From assembly GCA_029266015.1 (NCBI GenBank), contig JAJUFK010000149.1:1-6205 (forward strand): a stretch of DNA of 6,205 bases, written 5' to 3'. Of this stretch, positions 1 through 6,205 are shown one piece after another (position 1 is the stretch's first letter; each line of letters starts with the position of its first letter). This DNA is from Bacteroidota bacterium. GTDB taxonomy: Bacteria; Bacteroidota; Bacteroidia; Bacteroidales; UBA1715. The position numbers were made by a program, and so were the translations under genes. Under the pieces are notes generated by a model. The model ran no database searches. It was not told the DNA's origin and saw nothing but the letters and a program-made list of their open reading frames with translations.

Positions 1-1
1 A

Positions 2-1012
2 CGTATTGCAATTCAATCAAATTCATTTGTGGTAAATGGAAAACCTATATTTTTAGTGGGAGCTAATACTCCATGGGATACCTGGAATGATTTTGGAGGT
101 AATTATAATCCACAATTTTGGGAAGATGAATTTGCTCGTTTGCAAAAAGCTGGTATTAACAGTTCGCGAATTTGGATTAGCTGTGATAATGTTGGGCAAC
201 CATATATTGATGTATTAGGCGTAATACATAAACCAACCGACCAATTTTGGCAACATATGGATGATATGATGCAAAAAGCACAGAAATATGGTATTTATAT
301 TATGGCTACTATTACATCTTTTGATCATTTTGATAAAGAAAAAGCAAATTATCAACAATGGCGAAGTATGGTGTATTGCTCGCAACAAATACAAATATAT
401 ATTGATGTTTTTTTATTACCTCTTATTGCCCGATATGAATCAAATCCCTATTTTTTTTCGATTGATATTTGCAATGAACCGGAGTGGATTCATGAACATA
501 TTAAACAGGGTGCAATAGATTGGCAGTATTTGCAACAATTCGTGGGTATGTGTGCTGCTGCCGTTCATAAATCGCAAAGTAAAGTTTTAGTAACGGTAGG
601 TAGTGCTGCTGTAAAATGGGGGAGCAATAAGTATGAAGGGAATAAATGGAGTGATAGTGTTTTACAAAAGGTAACCGGTGATTCATTAGCATATTTAGAT
701 TATTGGCAAGTACATTATTATGAATGGATTAATACATATTTTAGTAATCCGTTTACCATGTCGCCTCAAGATTATTTGCTCAATGACCGACCATGTGTAA
801 TAGGCGAAACACCGGGATTAAATACCATATACGGTTTTCCTATTTCTTATGAAGAAATATATGAAAAACCATACAAATTAGGATATGACGGAGTATTCCC
901 GTGGACATCAAACGGAGCAGGGAAAGGTGATTTTGGAAATCTTACTACATTTGGAAAAGGAGCACACGCATTTGTACAAAAATATCCGGAATTAGTTCAA
1001 AAAATAAAATAA
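2..1012 (+). CDS. GH5-like endo-glycanase, probably beta-mannanase, 5' truncated
   Basis: The frame is open to the window edge, so this is the C-terminal 336 residues of a longer protein. The GTG at 29 is not a convincing start, because the residues before it (reading SNSFVVNGKPIF) look like the usual opening strand of a GH5 barrel. Counting from that GTG codon, the expected clan GH-A residues are present: Arg47 in SRIWI, the Asn149-Glu150 pair (acid/base) in ICNEPEW, His229-Tyr230 in VHYYEW, Glu260 (nucleophile) in VIGETPG, and Trp292 in FPWTSNG. The missing N-terminus would be expected to carry a signal peptide or lipoprotein signal. The gene ends in tandem stops (TAATAA), 22 bp before the symporter. 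The neighbours point to beta-mannan or glucomannan as substrate, but that is inference. The GH5 subfamily could not be assigned, and a cellulase or another clan GH-A family is possible. Confidence 0.75.
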   Translation, partial: RIAIQSNSFVVNGKPIFLVGANTPWDTWNDFGGNYNPQFWEDEFARLQKAGINSSRIWISCDNVGQPYIDVLGVIHKPTDQFWQHMDDMMQKAQKYGIYIMATITSFDHFDKEKANYQQWRSMVYCSQQIQIYIDVFLLPLIARYESNPYFFSIDICNEPEWIHEHIKQGAIDWQYLQQFVGMCAAAVHKSQSKVLVTVGSAAVKWGSNKYEGNKWSDSVLQKVTGDSLAYLDYWQVHYYEWINTYFSNPFTMSPQDYLLNDRPCVIGETPGLNTIYGFPISYEEIYEKPYKLGYDGVFPWTSNGAGKGDFGNLTTFGKGAHAFVQKYPELVQKIK

Positions 1013-1034
1013 TAACCTCAAAAATTTATATTCT

Positions 1035-2456
1035 ATGTCAAAACAAAAAGAAATAGGAATTTTATCATTCAAAGAAAAACTGTCATACGGTTTTGGTGAT
1101 TTAGCGTCGGTACTTTACTGGCAAACATTTATGTTGTATTTTACATTTTTTTATACCGATGTATTTATAATACCTGCTGCCGTTGCGGCAACATTATTTT
1201 TGGTTTCAAGAATTTTTGACGGCATTACAGATACAATTATGGGAATGATAGCCGATAGAACACAAACTCGTTGGGGAAAATTTCGACCATATTTATTGTG
1301 GTTTTGCGTGCCATTTGCCATAGTGGGAGTGCTTACATTTACTGTTCCCGATTTTGAACTTACCGGTAAAGTTATTTGGGCGTATGTTACATTCAATCTT
1401 ATAATGATTTTATATACAATTATAAATATTCCTTATACTGCATTACTTGGAGTCATTTCACCAAATTCTGCTGAAAGAACAACGGTGTCGTCTATTAAAT
1501 TTATTTTTGCATTTGCAGCCGGAATTATTGTATCTGCTACTTTATTACCAATGACTCAATCATTGGGTGGTGGAAACGATGCTTTAGGATGGCAACGTTC
1601 ATTTATGGTTTATGGAATTGCAGCTATTGTATTTTTTCTTATAGCTTTTAAAGGAACCAAAGAACGTGTACTTCCACCCAAAACTCAAAAAACTTCAATA
1701 AAACAAGATTTAAAAGAACTTGTAACTAATAAACCATGGATAATACTTTTACTTACAACTATTACTTTTATATTATTTGTTGCTGTGAGAGGAAGTGTTA
1801 CCGTGCATTATTTTAAATACATTATAGGAACACAATCTATACAATTACCTTTTTGGGGCAATAATACATATGATTTTAATATTCTTACATCTGCATATAA
1901 CACTGTAGGTCAAATATCATCTTTATTAGGTGTGGTTGCGGTAAGCTTTCTTGCTAAAAAATTTGGTAAACAACGTATGTTTATTCTTTTCTTTATAATA
2001 GCAATTGTAAGCACAGCTTTGGTTAAATTCTTAACTGCTCAACAAATTGGTCTTATATTTATTTATCAAATTTTTGGGTCATTTACCGGAGGTCCTTTAA
2101 GTGTATTGTTATGGGCTATGTATGCCGATACTGCTGATTACGCTGAATGGAAAAATGGAAGACGAGCAACCGGGTTAGTATTTTCAGCTTCCACTATGTC
2201 GCAAAAAATCGGGTGGGCTATAGGTGCATATATTGCACTTACTCTTATGGCCCAAGTTGGATTTAAACCAAATGAAGTACAAACTGTTGATAGTGTGGAT
2301 GGATTAGTTAATTTATTTACCATTATTCCTGCTGCAATTGGGGTATTATCAATTATAATATTTTTAACATATCCATTAAAAGATTCCAGAGTGCATGAAA
2401 TAGAAACAGAATTAATTGAACGTCGTAGATTGACAGGAGAAACTATAGAAGATTAA
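1035..2456 (+). CDS. GPH-family sugar:cation symporter (MFS), likely for manno-oligosaccharides
   Basis: This is an inner-membrane transporter of 473 residues, the usual size for the glycoside-pentoside-hexuronide (MelB-like) family, with about twelve hydrophobic segments. The N-terminal family signature is clear: SRIFDGITD with Asp62 and Asp66, which match the cation-site aspartates of MelB, followed by GMIADRTQTRWGKFRPY at about residues 70-86. The C-terminal half carries the other family signature, MYADTADYAEWKNGRRATG at about 362-380, then Lys391 in the SQKIGWAIG helix. The central cytoplasmic loop lies around 207-235. An in-frame stop at 1005-1007 with no other ATG after it fixes the start; no Shine-Dalgarno is visible. 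Known B. fragilis mannan clusters carry a symporter of this type beside the epimerase and phosphorylase, so import of beta-1,4-mannobiose or longer oligosaccharides is the likely role. The substrate itself cannot be read from the sequence. Confidence 0.88.
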   Translation: MSKQKEIGILSFKEKLSYGFGDLASVLYWQTFMLYFTFFYTDVFIIPAAVAATLFLVSRIFDGITDTIMGMIADRTQTRWGKFRPYLLWFCVPFAIVGVLTFTVPDFELTGKVIWAYVTFNLIMILYTIINIPYTALLGVISPNSAERTTVSSIKFIFAFAAGIIVSATLLPMTQSLGGGNDALGWQRSFMVYGIAAIVFFLIAFKGTKERVLPPKTQKTSIKQDLKELVTNKPWIILLLTTITFILFVAVRGSVTVHYFKYIIGTQSIQLPFWGNNTYDFNILTSAYNTVGQISSLLGVVAVSFLAKKFGKQRMFILFFIIAIVSTALVKFLTAQQIGLIFIYQIFGSFTGGPLSVLLWAMYADTADYAEWKNGRRATGLVFSASTMSQKIGWAIGAYIALTLMAQVGFKPNEVQTVDSVDGLVNLFTIIPAAIGVLSIIIFLTYPLKDSRVHEIETELIERRRLTGETIED

Positions 2457-2492
2457 CAGTACAATGATTAACCATTAATAATAGATAAAACA

Positions 2493-3482
2493 ATGAAAAC
2501 AATTATCGGAAAAAACTTACCTAACATTCCTTGGGAGGCAAAACCGGCAGGAAGTAATCAAATAATGTGGAGATATAGTAAAAATCCCATTGTAAATTGG
2601 AATCCTATACCTACAGCATCGCGAGTATATAATAGTGCTGTTGTTCCATTTAATGGCGCATTTGCAGGTGTATTTCGTGGCGATCAAATGAACGGTCGTG
2701 CAACATTATTTTCAGGGTTTAGTAAAGATGGTGTAACTATAGAGCTAAATCCCGAACCAATTGCTTGGGTTGATGAACAGGGAAATCCTAAGCCAACAAG
2801 CTATTCTTATGATCCTCGTGTTGTAGAAATTGATGGAACATATTATGTTACATGGTGTGACGATATGAAAGGTCCATCAATAGGGCTTGGTATGACAAAA
2901 GATTTTAAAACGTTTACACGCTTGCCAAATCCACTTATGCCATATAATAGAAATGGTGTATTATTTCCACGAAAAATAAATGGAAAATACTTTTTATTGA
3001 GCCGTCCGAGTGATACCGGTCATACTCCTTTTGGTAATATTTTTATTAGTGAAAGTCCTGATATGGTTCATTGGGGTAATCATAGATTTGTTATGGGTAA
3101 CGGAGGTCAAGGTTGGTGGCAAGGTACAAAAATAGGTGCCGGGCCTGTTCCTATTGAAACCAATGAGGGGTGGTTGTTGTTTTACCACGGTGTTTCGGGT
3201 ACATGCAATGGATTTGTATATAGTATAGGTGCTGTATTATTAGACATTAATGATCCGGGTAAAGTATTGTATCGTTGTGGTAACTATTTGCTTACCCCCG
3301 AAAAAGAATATGAAACGGTTGGGTTTGTTCCTAATGTTGCTTTTCCTTGTGCTAATCTGTATGATGCTGCAACAGGAAAAATAGCTATATATTACGGAGC
3401 TGCCGATACGTATACAGCAGTTGCTTTTTGTCAAGTTGACGAGGTTATAGATTATATAAAAAAACATAATGAGAAATTTTAA
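2493..3482 (+). CDS. GH130 phosphorylase, subfamily 2-like (beta-1,4-manno-oligosaccharide or Man-GlcNAc phosphorylase)
   Basis: A 329-residue protein without a signal peptide, predicted to be a cytoplasmic five-bladed beta-propeller. It would cleave a non-reducing beta-1,4-linked mannose with phosphate, releasing mannose 1-phosphate. Family features visible: WRYSKNPI near residue 26, VFRGDQ with Arg62, SYSYDPRV with Asp107 as the likely proton donor, YNRNG with Arg153, LSRP with Arg171, GTKIGAGP with Lys213, FYHG with His232, and YYGAADT with Asp305. The Arg, Lys and His residues are candidates for phosphate binding. The short length and the NSAVVPF and YDPRV motifs fit subfamily GH130_2. 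That subfamily includes manno-oligosaccharide phosphorylases and enzymes that attack mannosyl-N-acetylglucosamine from N-glycans. Lying between a symporter and a mannosylglucose phosphorylase, it more likely trims mannan oligosaccharides, but this is inference. An in-frame stop at 2469-2471 fixes the ATG; the gap to the symporter is 36 bp. Confidence 0.85.
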   Translation: MKTIIGKNLPNIPWEAKPAGSNQIMWRYSKNPIVNWNPIPTASRVYNSAVVPFNGAFAGVFRGDQMNGRATLFSGFSKDGVTIELNPEPIAWVDEQGNPKPTSYSYDPRVVEIDGTYYVTWCDDMKGPSIGLGMTKDFKTFTRLPNPLMPYNRNGVLFPRKINGKYFLLSRPSDTGHTPFGNIFISESPDMVHWGNHRFVMGNGGQGWWQGTKIGAGPVPIETNEGWLLFYHGVSGTCNGFVYSIGAVLLDINDPGKVLYRCGNYLLTPEKEYETVGFVPNVAFPCANLYDAATGKIAIYYGAADTYTAVAFCQVDEVIDYIKKHNEKF

Positions 3483-3495
3483 TTCTCATATTTTT

Positions 3496-3565
3496 AAGTA
3501 TAGTGGTTATGATGTGTATGGTATGATATACGCGTAGGTTACCTCTATACTTTTTTTCTTTTTTT
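3496..3565 (+). terminator. Hairpin plus T-tract: possible intrinsic terminator or attenuator between the GH130 genes
   Basis: An 8-base arm AAGTATAG at 3496-3503 is exactly complementary to CTATACTT at 3545-3552. After a T-T mismatch, GGT (3505-3507) pairs with ACC (3541-3543). The loop is long, about 33 bases, and contains a smaller possible hairpin, GTAT-GAT-ATAC, at 3521-3531. The right arm runs straight into a T-rich tract, 3551-3565, interrupted by one C. This is the layout of a rho-independent terminator, though the stem is AT-rich and the loop large. It begins 13 bp after the first GH130 stop and ends 19 bp before the second GH130 start, so it could reduce rather than end transcription of the downstream genes. 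No convincing Bacteroides-type promoter was found between it and the next start. Confidence 0.42.
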
Positions 3566-3584
3566 AACTAATATTTTTTAATAC

Positions 3585-4763
3585 ATGAAATTTGATTCAC
3601 AACAAAAATTACAAGAAATTATAGCCGAATATGAAGCGTTAGTTAGTAAAAAAAATGTTTTATCTTCGGAATATAATGGAATATATCAACGATATAAGAA
3701 TCCTGTATTAACAGCACAGCATGTTCCTATTCATTGGAAGTTTGATTTAGATTTACAACGTAATCCATTGCTCATTCAACGCATAGGAGTGAATGCTGTT
3801 TTCAATGCCGGTGCTATGAAATTCAATGGAAAATATATTTTGTGTGCCCGTGTAGAAGGGTGGGACAGAAAATCATATTTTGCTATAGCAGAAAGCCCTA
3901 ATGGTATTGATAATTTTAGATTTTGGGATGAACCTATTCGTATACCGCAATTATCTAATCCTGATACTAATGTGTATGATATGCGATTAACAAAACACGA
4001 CGATGGGTTTATATATGGAATTTTTTGTACCGAACGCAAGGACTCTAATGCTCCTAAAGGCGATACTAGTTCTGCTATTGCAAATGCAGGAATCGTTAGA
4101 ACCAAAGATTTAAAACAATGGGAACGATTACCTGATCTTATTTCTAATACTGGGCAACAACGAAATGTAGTGTTACATCCTCATTTTGTAGATGGAAAAT
4201 ATATGGTGTATACTCGTCCACAAGATGGTTTTATTGACGTTGGCTCAGGTGGAGGTATAGGATTGGGATATATTACAGATATTACCAATCCAGTAGTAGA
4301 ACAGGAACATATCATACATAATAAACAATATCATACTATTTATGAATTAAAAAACGGACTTGGACCTGCACCTATTAAAACTAATAAAGGCTGGTTGCAT
4401 TTAGCTCATGGCGTTCGTAATACAGCTGCCGGATTACGTTATGTGTTATATATGTTTATGACAGAATTAGATAAACCAGATCAAATTATTGCTGTCCCCG
4501 GTGGATATTTTATTGCACCCGAAGGCGACGAACGTGTAGGTGATGTGTCTAATGTTGTATTCGCAAATGGTTGGATTGCTGATGATGATGGCACAGTATA
4601 TATATATTATGCATCGTCAGACACTCGTATGCATGTTGCAGTAAGTACTATTGAAAGATTAGTTGATTATTGTTTAAATACACCTGCTGATAAATATTAT
4701 AGTCACGAATCAGTAAATACAATTATAGAATTAATTAATGCAAATAAAGGTGTAAGAGTATAG
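3585..4763 (+). CDS. Beta-1,4-mannosylglucose phosphorylase, GH130 subfamily 1-like
   Basis: A 392-residue cytoplasmic protein close in length to the characterised B. fragilis mannosylglucose phosphorylase. It would convert 4-O-beta-mannosyl-glucose and phosphate into mannose 1-phosphate and glucose. It has the N-terminal helical extension that separates subfamily 1 from shorter GH130 enzymes (about residues 1-50), then propeller motifs: RIGVNAVFNAGAMKFNGKY at 66-84, CARVEGWDRKS with Arg89, NVYDMRL with Asp132 as the likely proton donor, QQRNV with Arg193, YTRPQDG with Arg211, GLGPAPIKT near 258, LAHGVRNT with His275, and YYASSDT with Asp346. There is no signal peptide. An in-frame TAA at 3579-3581 rules out any earlier start. 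The 2-epimerase downstream would supply its substrate from mannobiose. It is clearly diverged from the GH130 gene just upstream, so the pair does not look like a recent duplication. Confidence 0.92.
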   Translation: MKFDSQQKLQEIIAEYEALVSKKNVLSSEYNGIYQRYKNPVLTAQHVPIHWKFDLDLQRNPLLIQRIGVNAVFNAGAMKFNGKYILCARVEGWDRKSYFAIAESPNGIDNFRFWDEPIRIPQLSNPDTNVYDMRLTKHDDGFIYGIFCTERKDSNAPKGDTSSAIANAGIVRTKDLKQWERLPDLISNTGQQRNVVLHPHFVDGKYMVYTRPQDGFIDVGSGGGIGLGYITDITNPVVEQEHIIHNKQYHTIYELKNGLGPAPIKTNKGWLHLAHGVRNTAAGLRYVLYMFMTELDKPDQIIAVPGGYFIAPEGDERVGDVSNVVFANGWIADDDGTVYIYYASSDTRMHVAVSTIERLVDYCLNTPADKYYSHESVNTIIELINANKGVRV

Positions 4764-4864
4764 AATTCAATAGATTTATGTGTATGTATAGGGTAAAATA
4801 CAACTAATATATCTATAAATTTTAAAATACCGTACACCTTTAAACCTCTAAACCTATATACTCT
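4745..4864 (+). repeat. Two interleaved inverted repeats in the leader of the epimerase gene
   Basis: The 10-base arm TAAAGGTGTA at 4745-4754 is exactly complementary to TACACCTTTA at 4833-4842. The adjoining 8-base arm AGAGTATA at 4755-4762 is exactly complementary to TATACTCT at 4857-4864. The order is a, b, a', b', so the two stems can form together only as a pseudoknot-like fold, or else as alternatives. The left arms lie in the last codons of the phosphorylase gene, and the last right arm ends six bases before the epimerase ATG. The arms are directly visible in the sequence; any regulatory role is inference. The loops are long (about 78 and 94 bases) and the region is AT-rich, so chance is a real alternative. 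This 107-bp gap holds no other gene and no clear promoter. Confidence 0.35.
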
Positions 4865-4870
4865 CTTAAA

Positions 4871-6073
4871 ATGAAAACATTTGCAACCTATAGAAAAGAA
4901 TTTCATCAAGAATTATATAATATTTTAGAATATTGGTCAACAGAAGTGTTTGATGAAAAAACAGGTGATATAATTGGAGAAATTGATCATTATGGAACAA
5001 AAAATCCTGAAGCTAATAAAGGAATAATACTGTGTTCGCGAATGATGTGGACATTTTCTGCAGCATGTAGATTCTATAAAAATAACGAATATAAGCCTTA
5101 CGCCGATAAAGTACGAAAATATATTGAAACGTATTTGTATGATTCAGTACATGGTGGTTATTTTTGGGAAGTTTCTTCGCAAGGTGATGTAATAGTTTCT
5201 AAGAAACAAGTTTATGCTCAATCTTTTGTTATTTATGCATATGCTGAATATTATTTAGCTTTTGGTGATACTTCTGCTTTGCAATCTGCTATGGATTTGT
5301 TTACCATTATGGAATCAAATTGTAAAGATAAAGTATATGGTGGTTATTTTGAAGCATTTTCTCAATCATGGGACAAACTTGACGATGTTCGATTGAGTGT
5401 ACGAGACTTAAATCTTCCCAAAGGAATGAATACTAATTTGCATGTATTAGAGGCATATACAACATTGTATGAAGCTACAAAATCTAAACAAGTAGAACAT
5501 GCATTACGAGCACAAATTGCTGTTTATTCACAAAAAATTATTGATGACAACAATCATGTTGTAATCTTTTTTACTGAAGATTGGACTCCGCAAACACATG
5601 AATATTCGTTTGGTCATGATATAGAATCATCATGGTTGCTGTGGGAGGCAGCAGAAGTTTTGCATGATAAGCAATTGTTACAAACATTAAAACCCCAGAT
5701 TGTTGCTATGGTTGAAACGTTTTTACAAGAAGGCTTTGATTATAAAACAAATTCTGCTTTGTATGAATATTTTAAACAAACAAATGAATATGATACTGAT
5801 AGGCATTGGTGGGTTCAGGTAGAGGCTATGGAAGGTTTGGCAAATGCGTATAGAATTACCGGAGATAAAAAATATAGAAATTTAGTATTTAAAATTTGGC
5901 AATATATACAAGTAAATCTTATTGATAAAGTTCATGGCGAATGGTTTTGGCGTATTGATAATGATGGATATCCTGTTGATAGTGAACCAAAAGTAAGTAT
6001 GTGGAAATGCCCGTATCATAATGGTAGAGCATTGATGCGTGTAATTGAAAAAATTGAAACATGGGAAGAGTAA
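4871..6073 (+). CDS. Cellobiose 2-epimerase (mannobiose 2-epimerase), AGE family
   Basis: A 400-residue cytoplasmic enzyme of the N-acylglucosamine 2-epimerase superfamily, an (alpha/alpha)6 barrel, at the usual length for cellobiose 2-epimerases. It would interconvert the reducing-end glucose and mannose of beta-1,4-disaccharides, here mannobiose to mannosyl-glucose. Expected active-site motifs are all present: Arg57 in CSRMMW, His191 in NTNLHVLEAY, His249 in FGHDIESSWLLWEA, the tryptophans of RHWWVQVEAMEG at 311-322, and His383 in KCPYHNGRA. The histidines match the catalytic pair and the additional conserved histidine of the family. Repeated GGYF/WE and HGEWFW segments mark the helical hairpins. 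There is no signal peptide. An in-frame stop at 4841-4843 with no other ATG before 4871 fixes the start; the upstream bases are A-rich with no Shine-Dalgarno. It follows the mannosylglucose phosphorylase, which would use its product. Confidence 0.93.
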   Translation: MKTFATYRKEFHQELYNILEYWSTEVFDEKTGDIIGEIDHYGTKNPEANKGIILCSRMMWTFSAACRFYKNNEYKPYADKVRKYIETYLYDSVHGGYFWEVSSQGDVIVSKKQVYAQSFVIYAYAEYYLAFGDTSALQSAMDLFTIMESNCKDKVYGGYFEAFSQSWDKLDDVRLSVRDLNLPKGMNTNLHVLEAYTTLYEATKSKQVEHALRAQIAVYSQKIIDDNNHVVIFFTEDWTPQTHEYSFGHDIESSWLLWEAAEVLHDKQLLQTLKPQIVAMVETFLQEGFDYKTNSALYEYFKQTNEYDTDRHWWVQVEAMEGLANAYRITGDKKYRNLVFKIWQYIQVNLIDKVHGEWFWRIDNDGYPVDSEPKVSMWKCPYHNGRALMRVIEKIETWEE

Positions 6074-6130
6074 AAAGATTTTATATTTACTGAATTATAC
6101 TAGAATTATTACTATTCAATTGTGTTTTGT

Positions 6131-6205
6131 ATGAAAAACTTTATACTAACCAGAATTAAATCATTCCAATTTGCATTTCAAGGATTTAAACCGGTATTTA
6201 CCAGT
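6131..6205 (+). CDS. Start of a diacylglycerol/undecaprenol kinase-like gene (DgkA family), 3' truncated
   Basis: An ATG opens a frame that stays open for all 25 codons left in the window. The peptide begins MKNFILTRIKSFQFAFQGF, which resembles the amphipathic N-terminus (RIKSFxxAFxG) of the small membrane-bound DgkA/undecaprenol kinase family common in Bacteroidota. Members are about 120 residues with three membrane helices and phosphorylate lipid alcohols; none of the catalytic part is visible here. It lies 57 bp after the epimerase stop on the same strand. The likely housekeeping role suggests the sugar cluster ends at the epimerase. The assignment rests on one short motif. Confidence 0.55.
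   Translation, partial: MKNFILTRIKSFQFAFQGFKPVFTS

Noticed and set aside
29..31. GTG as the start codon of the GH5-like gene
   Set aside because: The frame is open upstream to the edge, and the preceding residues fit the start of the catalytic domain. A secreted enzyme would also need a signal peptide, and none follows this codon.
408..458. T-runs of 7 and 8 bases in the GH5-like gene as a possible frameshift or phase-variation site
   Set aside because: The frame reads correctly through both runs, with catalytic motifs on either side, and such runs are expected in AT-rich coding sequence.
288..518. A second + strand open frame inside the GH5-like gene
   Set aside because: It lies wholly within a well-supported gene in another frame, and its product is low-complexity hydrophobic sequence without a recognisable domain.
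2464..2478. AATG and CATT arms in the gap between symporter and first GH130 as a terminator
   Set aside because: The stem would be only four base pairs with no T-tract after it, and the 36-bp gap suggests co-transcription.
3776..4105. A 109-codon open frame on the minus strand inside the mannosylglucose phosphorylase
   Set aside because: It is antisense to conserved GH130 motifs and has no recognisable features; it is best explained as a shadow of the real gene.
2493..4763. Recent tandem duplication of one GH130 gene
   Set aside because: The two proteins differ in length, N-terminus and most motifs, so they look like separate subfamilies brought together.
6082..6089. TATATTTA as a Bacteroides-type -7 promoter element (TAnnTTTG)
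   Set aside because: It has one mismatch and no TTTG-like -33 element at suitable spacing; similar strings are common in this AT-rich sequence.

Overview
The window is AT-rich bacterial DNA from what looks like a member of the Bacteroidota. Three things suggest this: none of the start codons has a clear Shine-Dalgarno sequence (the starts follow A/T-rich stretches instead), the gene set resembles the Bacteroides fragilis mannan-degradation cluster, and the sugar transporter is a GPH-type symporter. The genus cannot be read from the window. All genes lie on the + strand. I recognise the families from sequence motifs; no searches were run.

Layout. Positions 2-1012 hold the 3' part of a glycoside hydrolase resembling family GH5, probably the secreted endo-acting enzyme; its N-terminus lies outside the window. 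Position 1035-2456 is a GPH-family sugar:cation symporter. Position 2493-3482 is a short-form GH130 phosphorylase that looks like subfamily 2. A 102-bp gap with a hairpin and T-tract follows. Position 3585-4763 is a long-form GH130 that looks like subfamily 1, a mannosylglucose phosphorylase. A 107-bp gap with two interleaved inverted repeats follows. Position 4871-6073 is a cellobiose 2-epimerase. A 57-bp gap then leads to position 6131, where a gene resembling diacylglycerol/undecaprenol kinase begins and runs off the edge.

How the genes work together (known pathway applied to this locus). The GH5-like enzyme would cut beta-mannan or glucomannan outside the cell. The symporter would import short beta-1,4-manno-oligosaccharides. 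The subfamily-2 GH130 would remove mannose from longer oligosaccharides with phosphate, giving mannose 1-phosphate. The epimerase would convert mannobiose to mannosyl-glucose, and the subfamily-1 GH130 would split that into mannose 1-phosphate and glucose. The three cytoplasmic enzymes lack signal peptides, which agrees with an intracellular route. No SusC/SusD pair, regulator, phosphomannomutase or kinase is visible; these would have to lie elsewhere.

The pathway itself is known. The less explained parts are the pairing of two GH130 subfamilies with an epimerase, and the structured gaps in front of the last two pathway genes. No RNA genes, insertion sequences or CRISPR arrays were seen.
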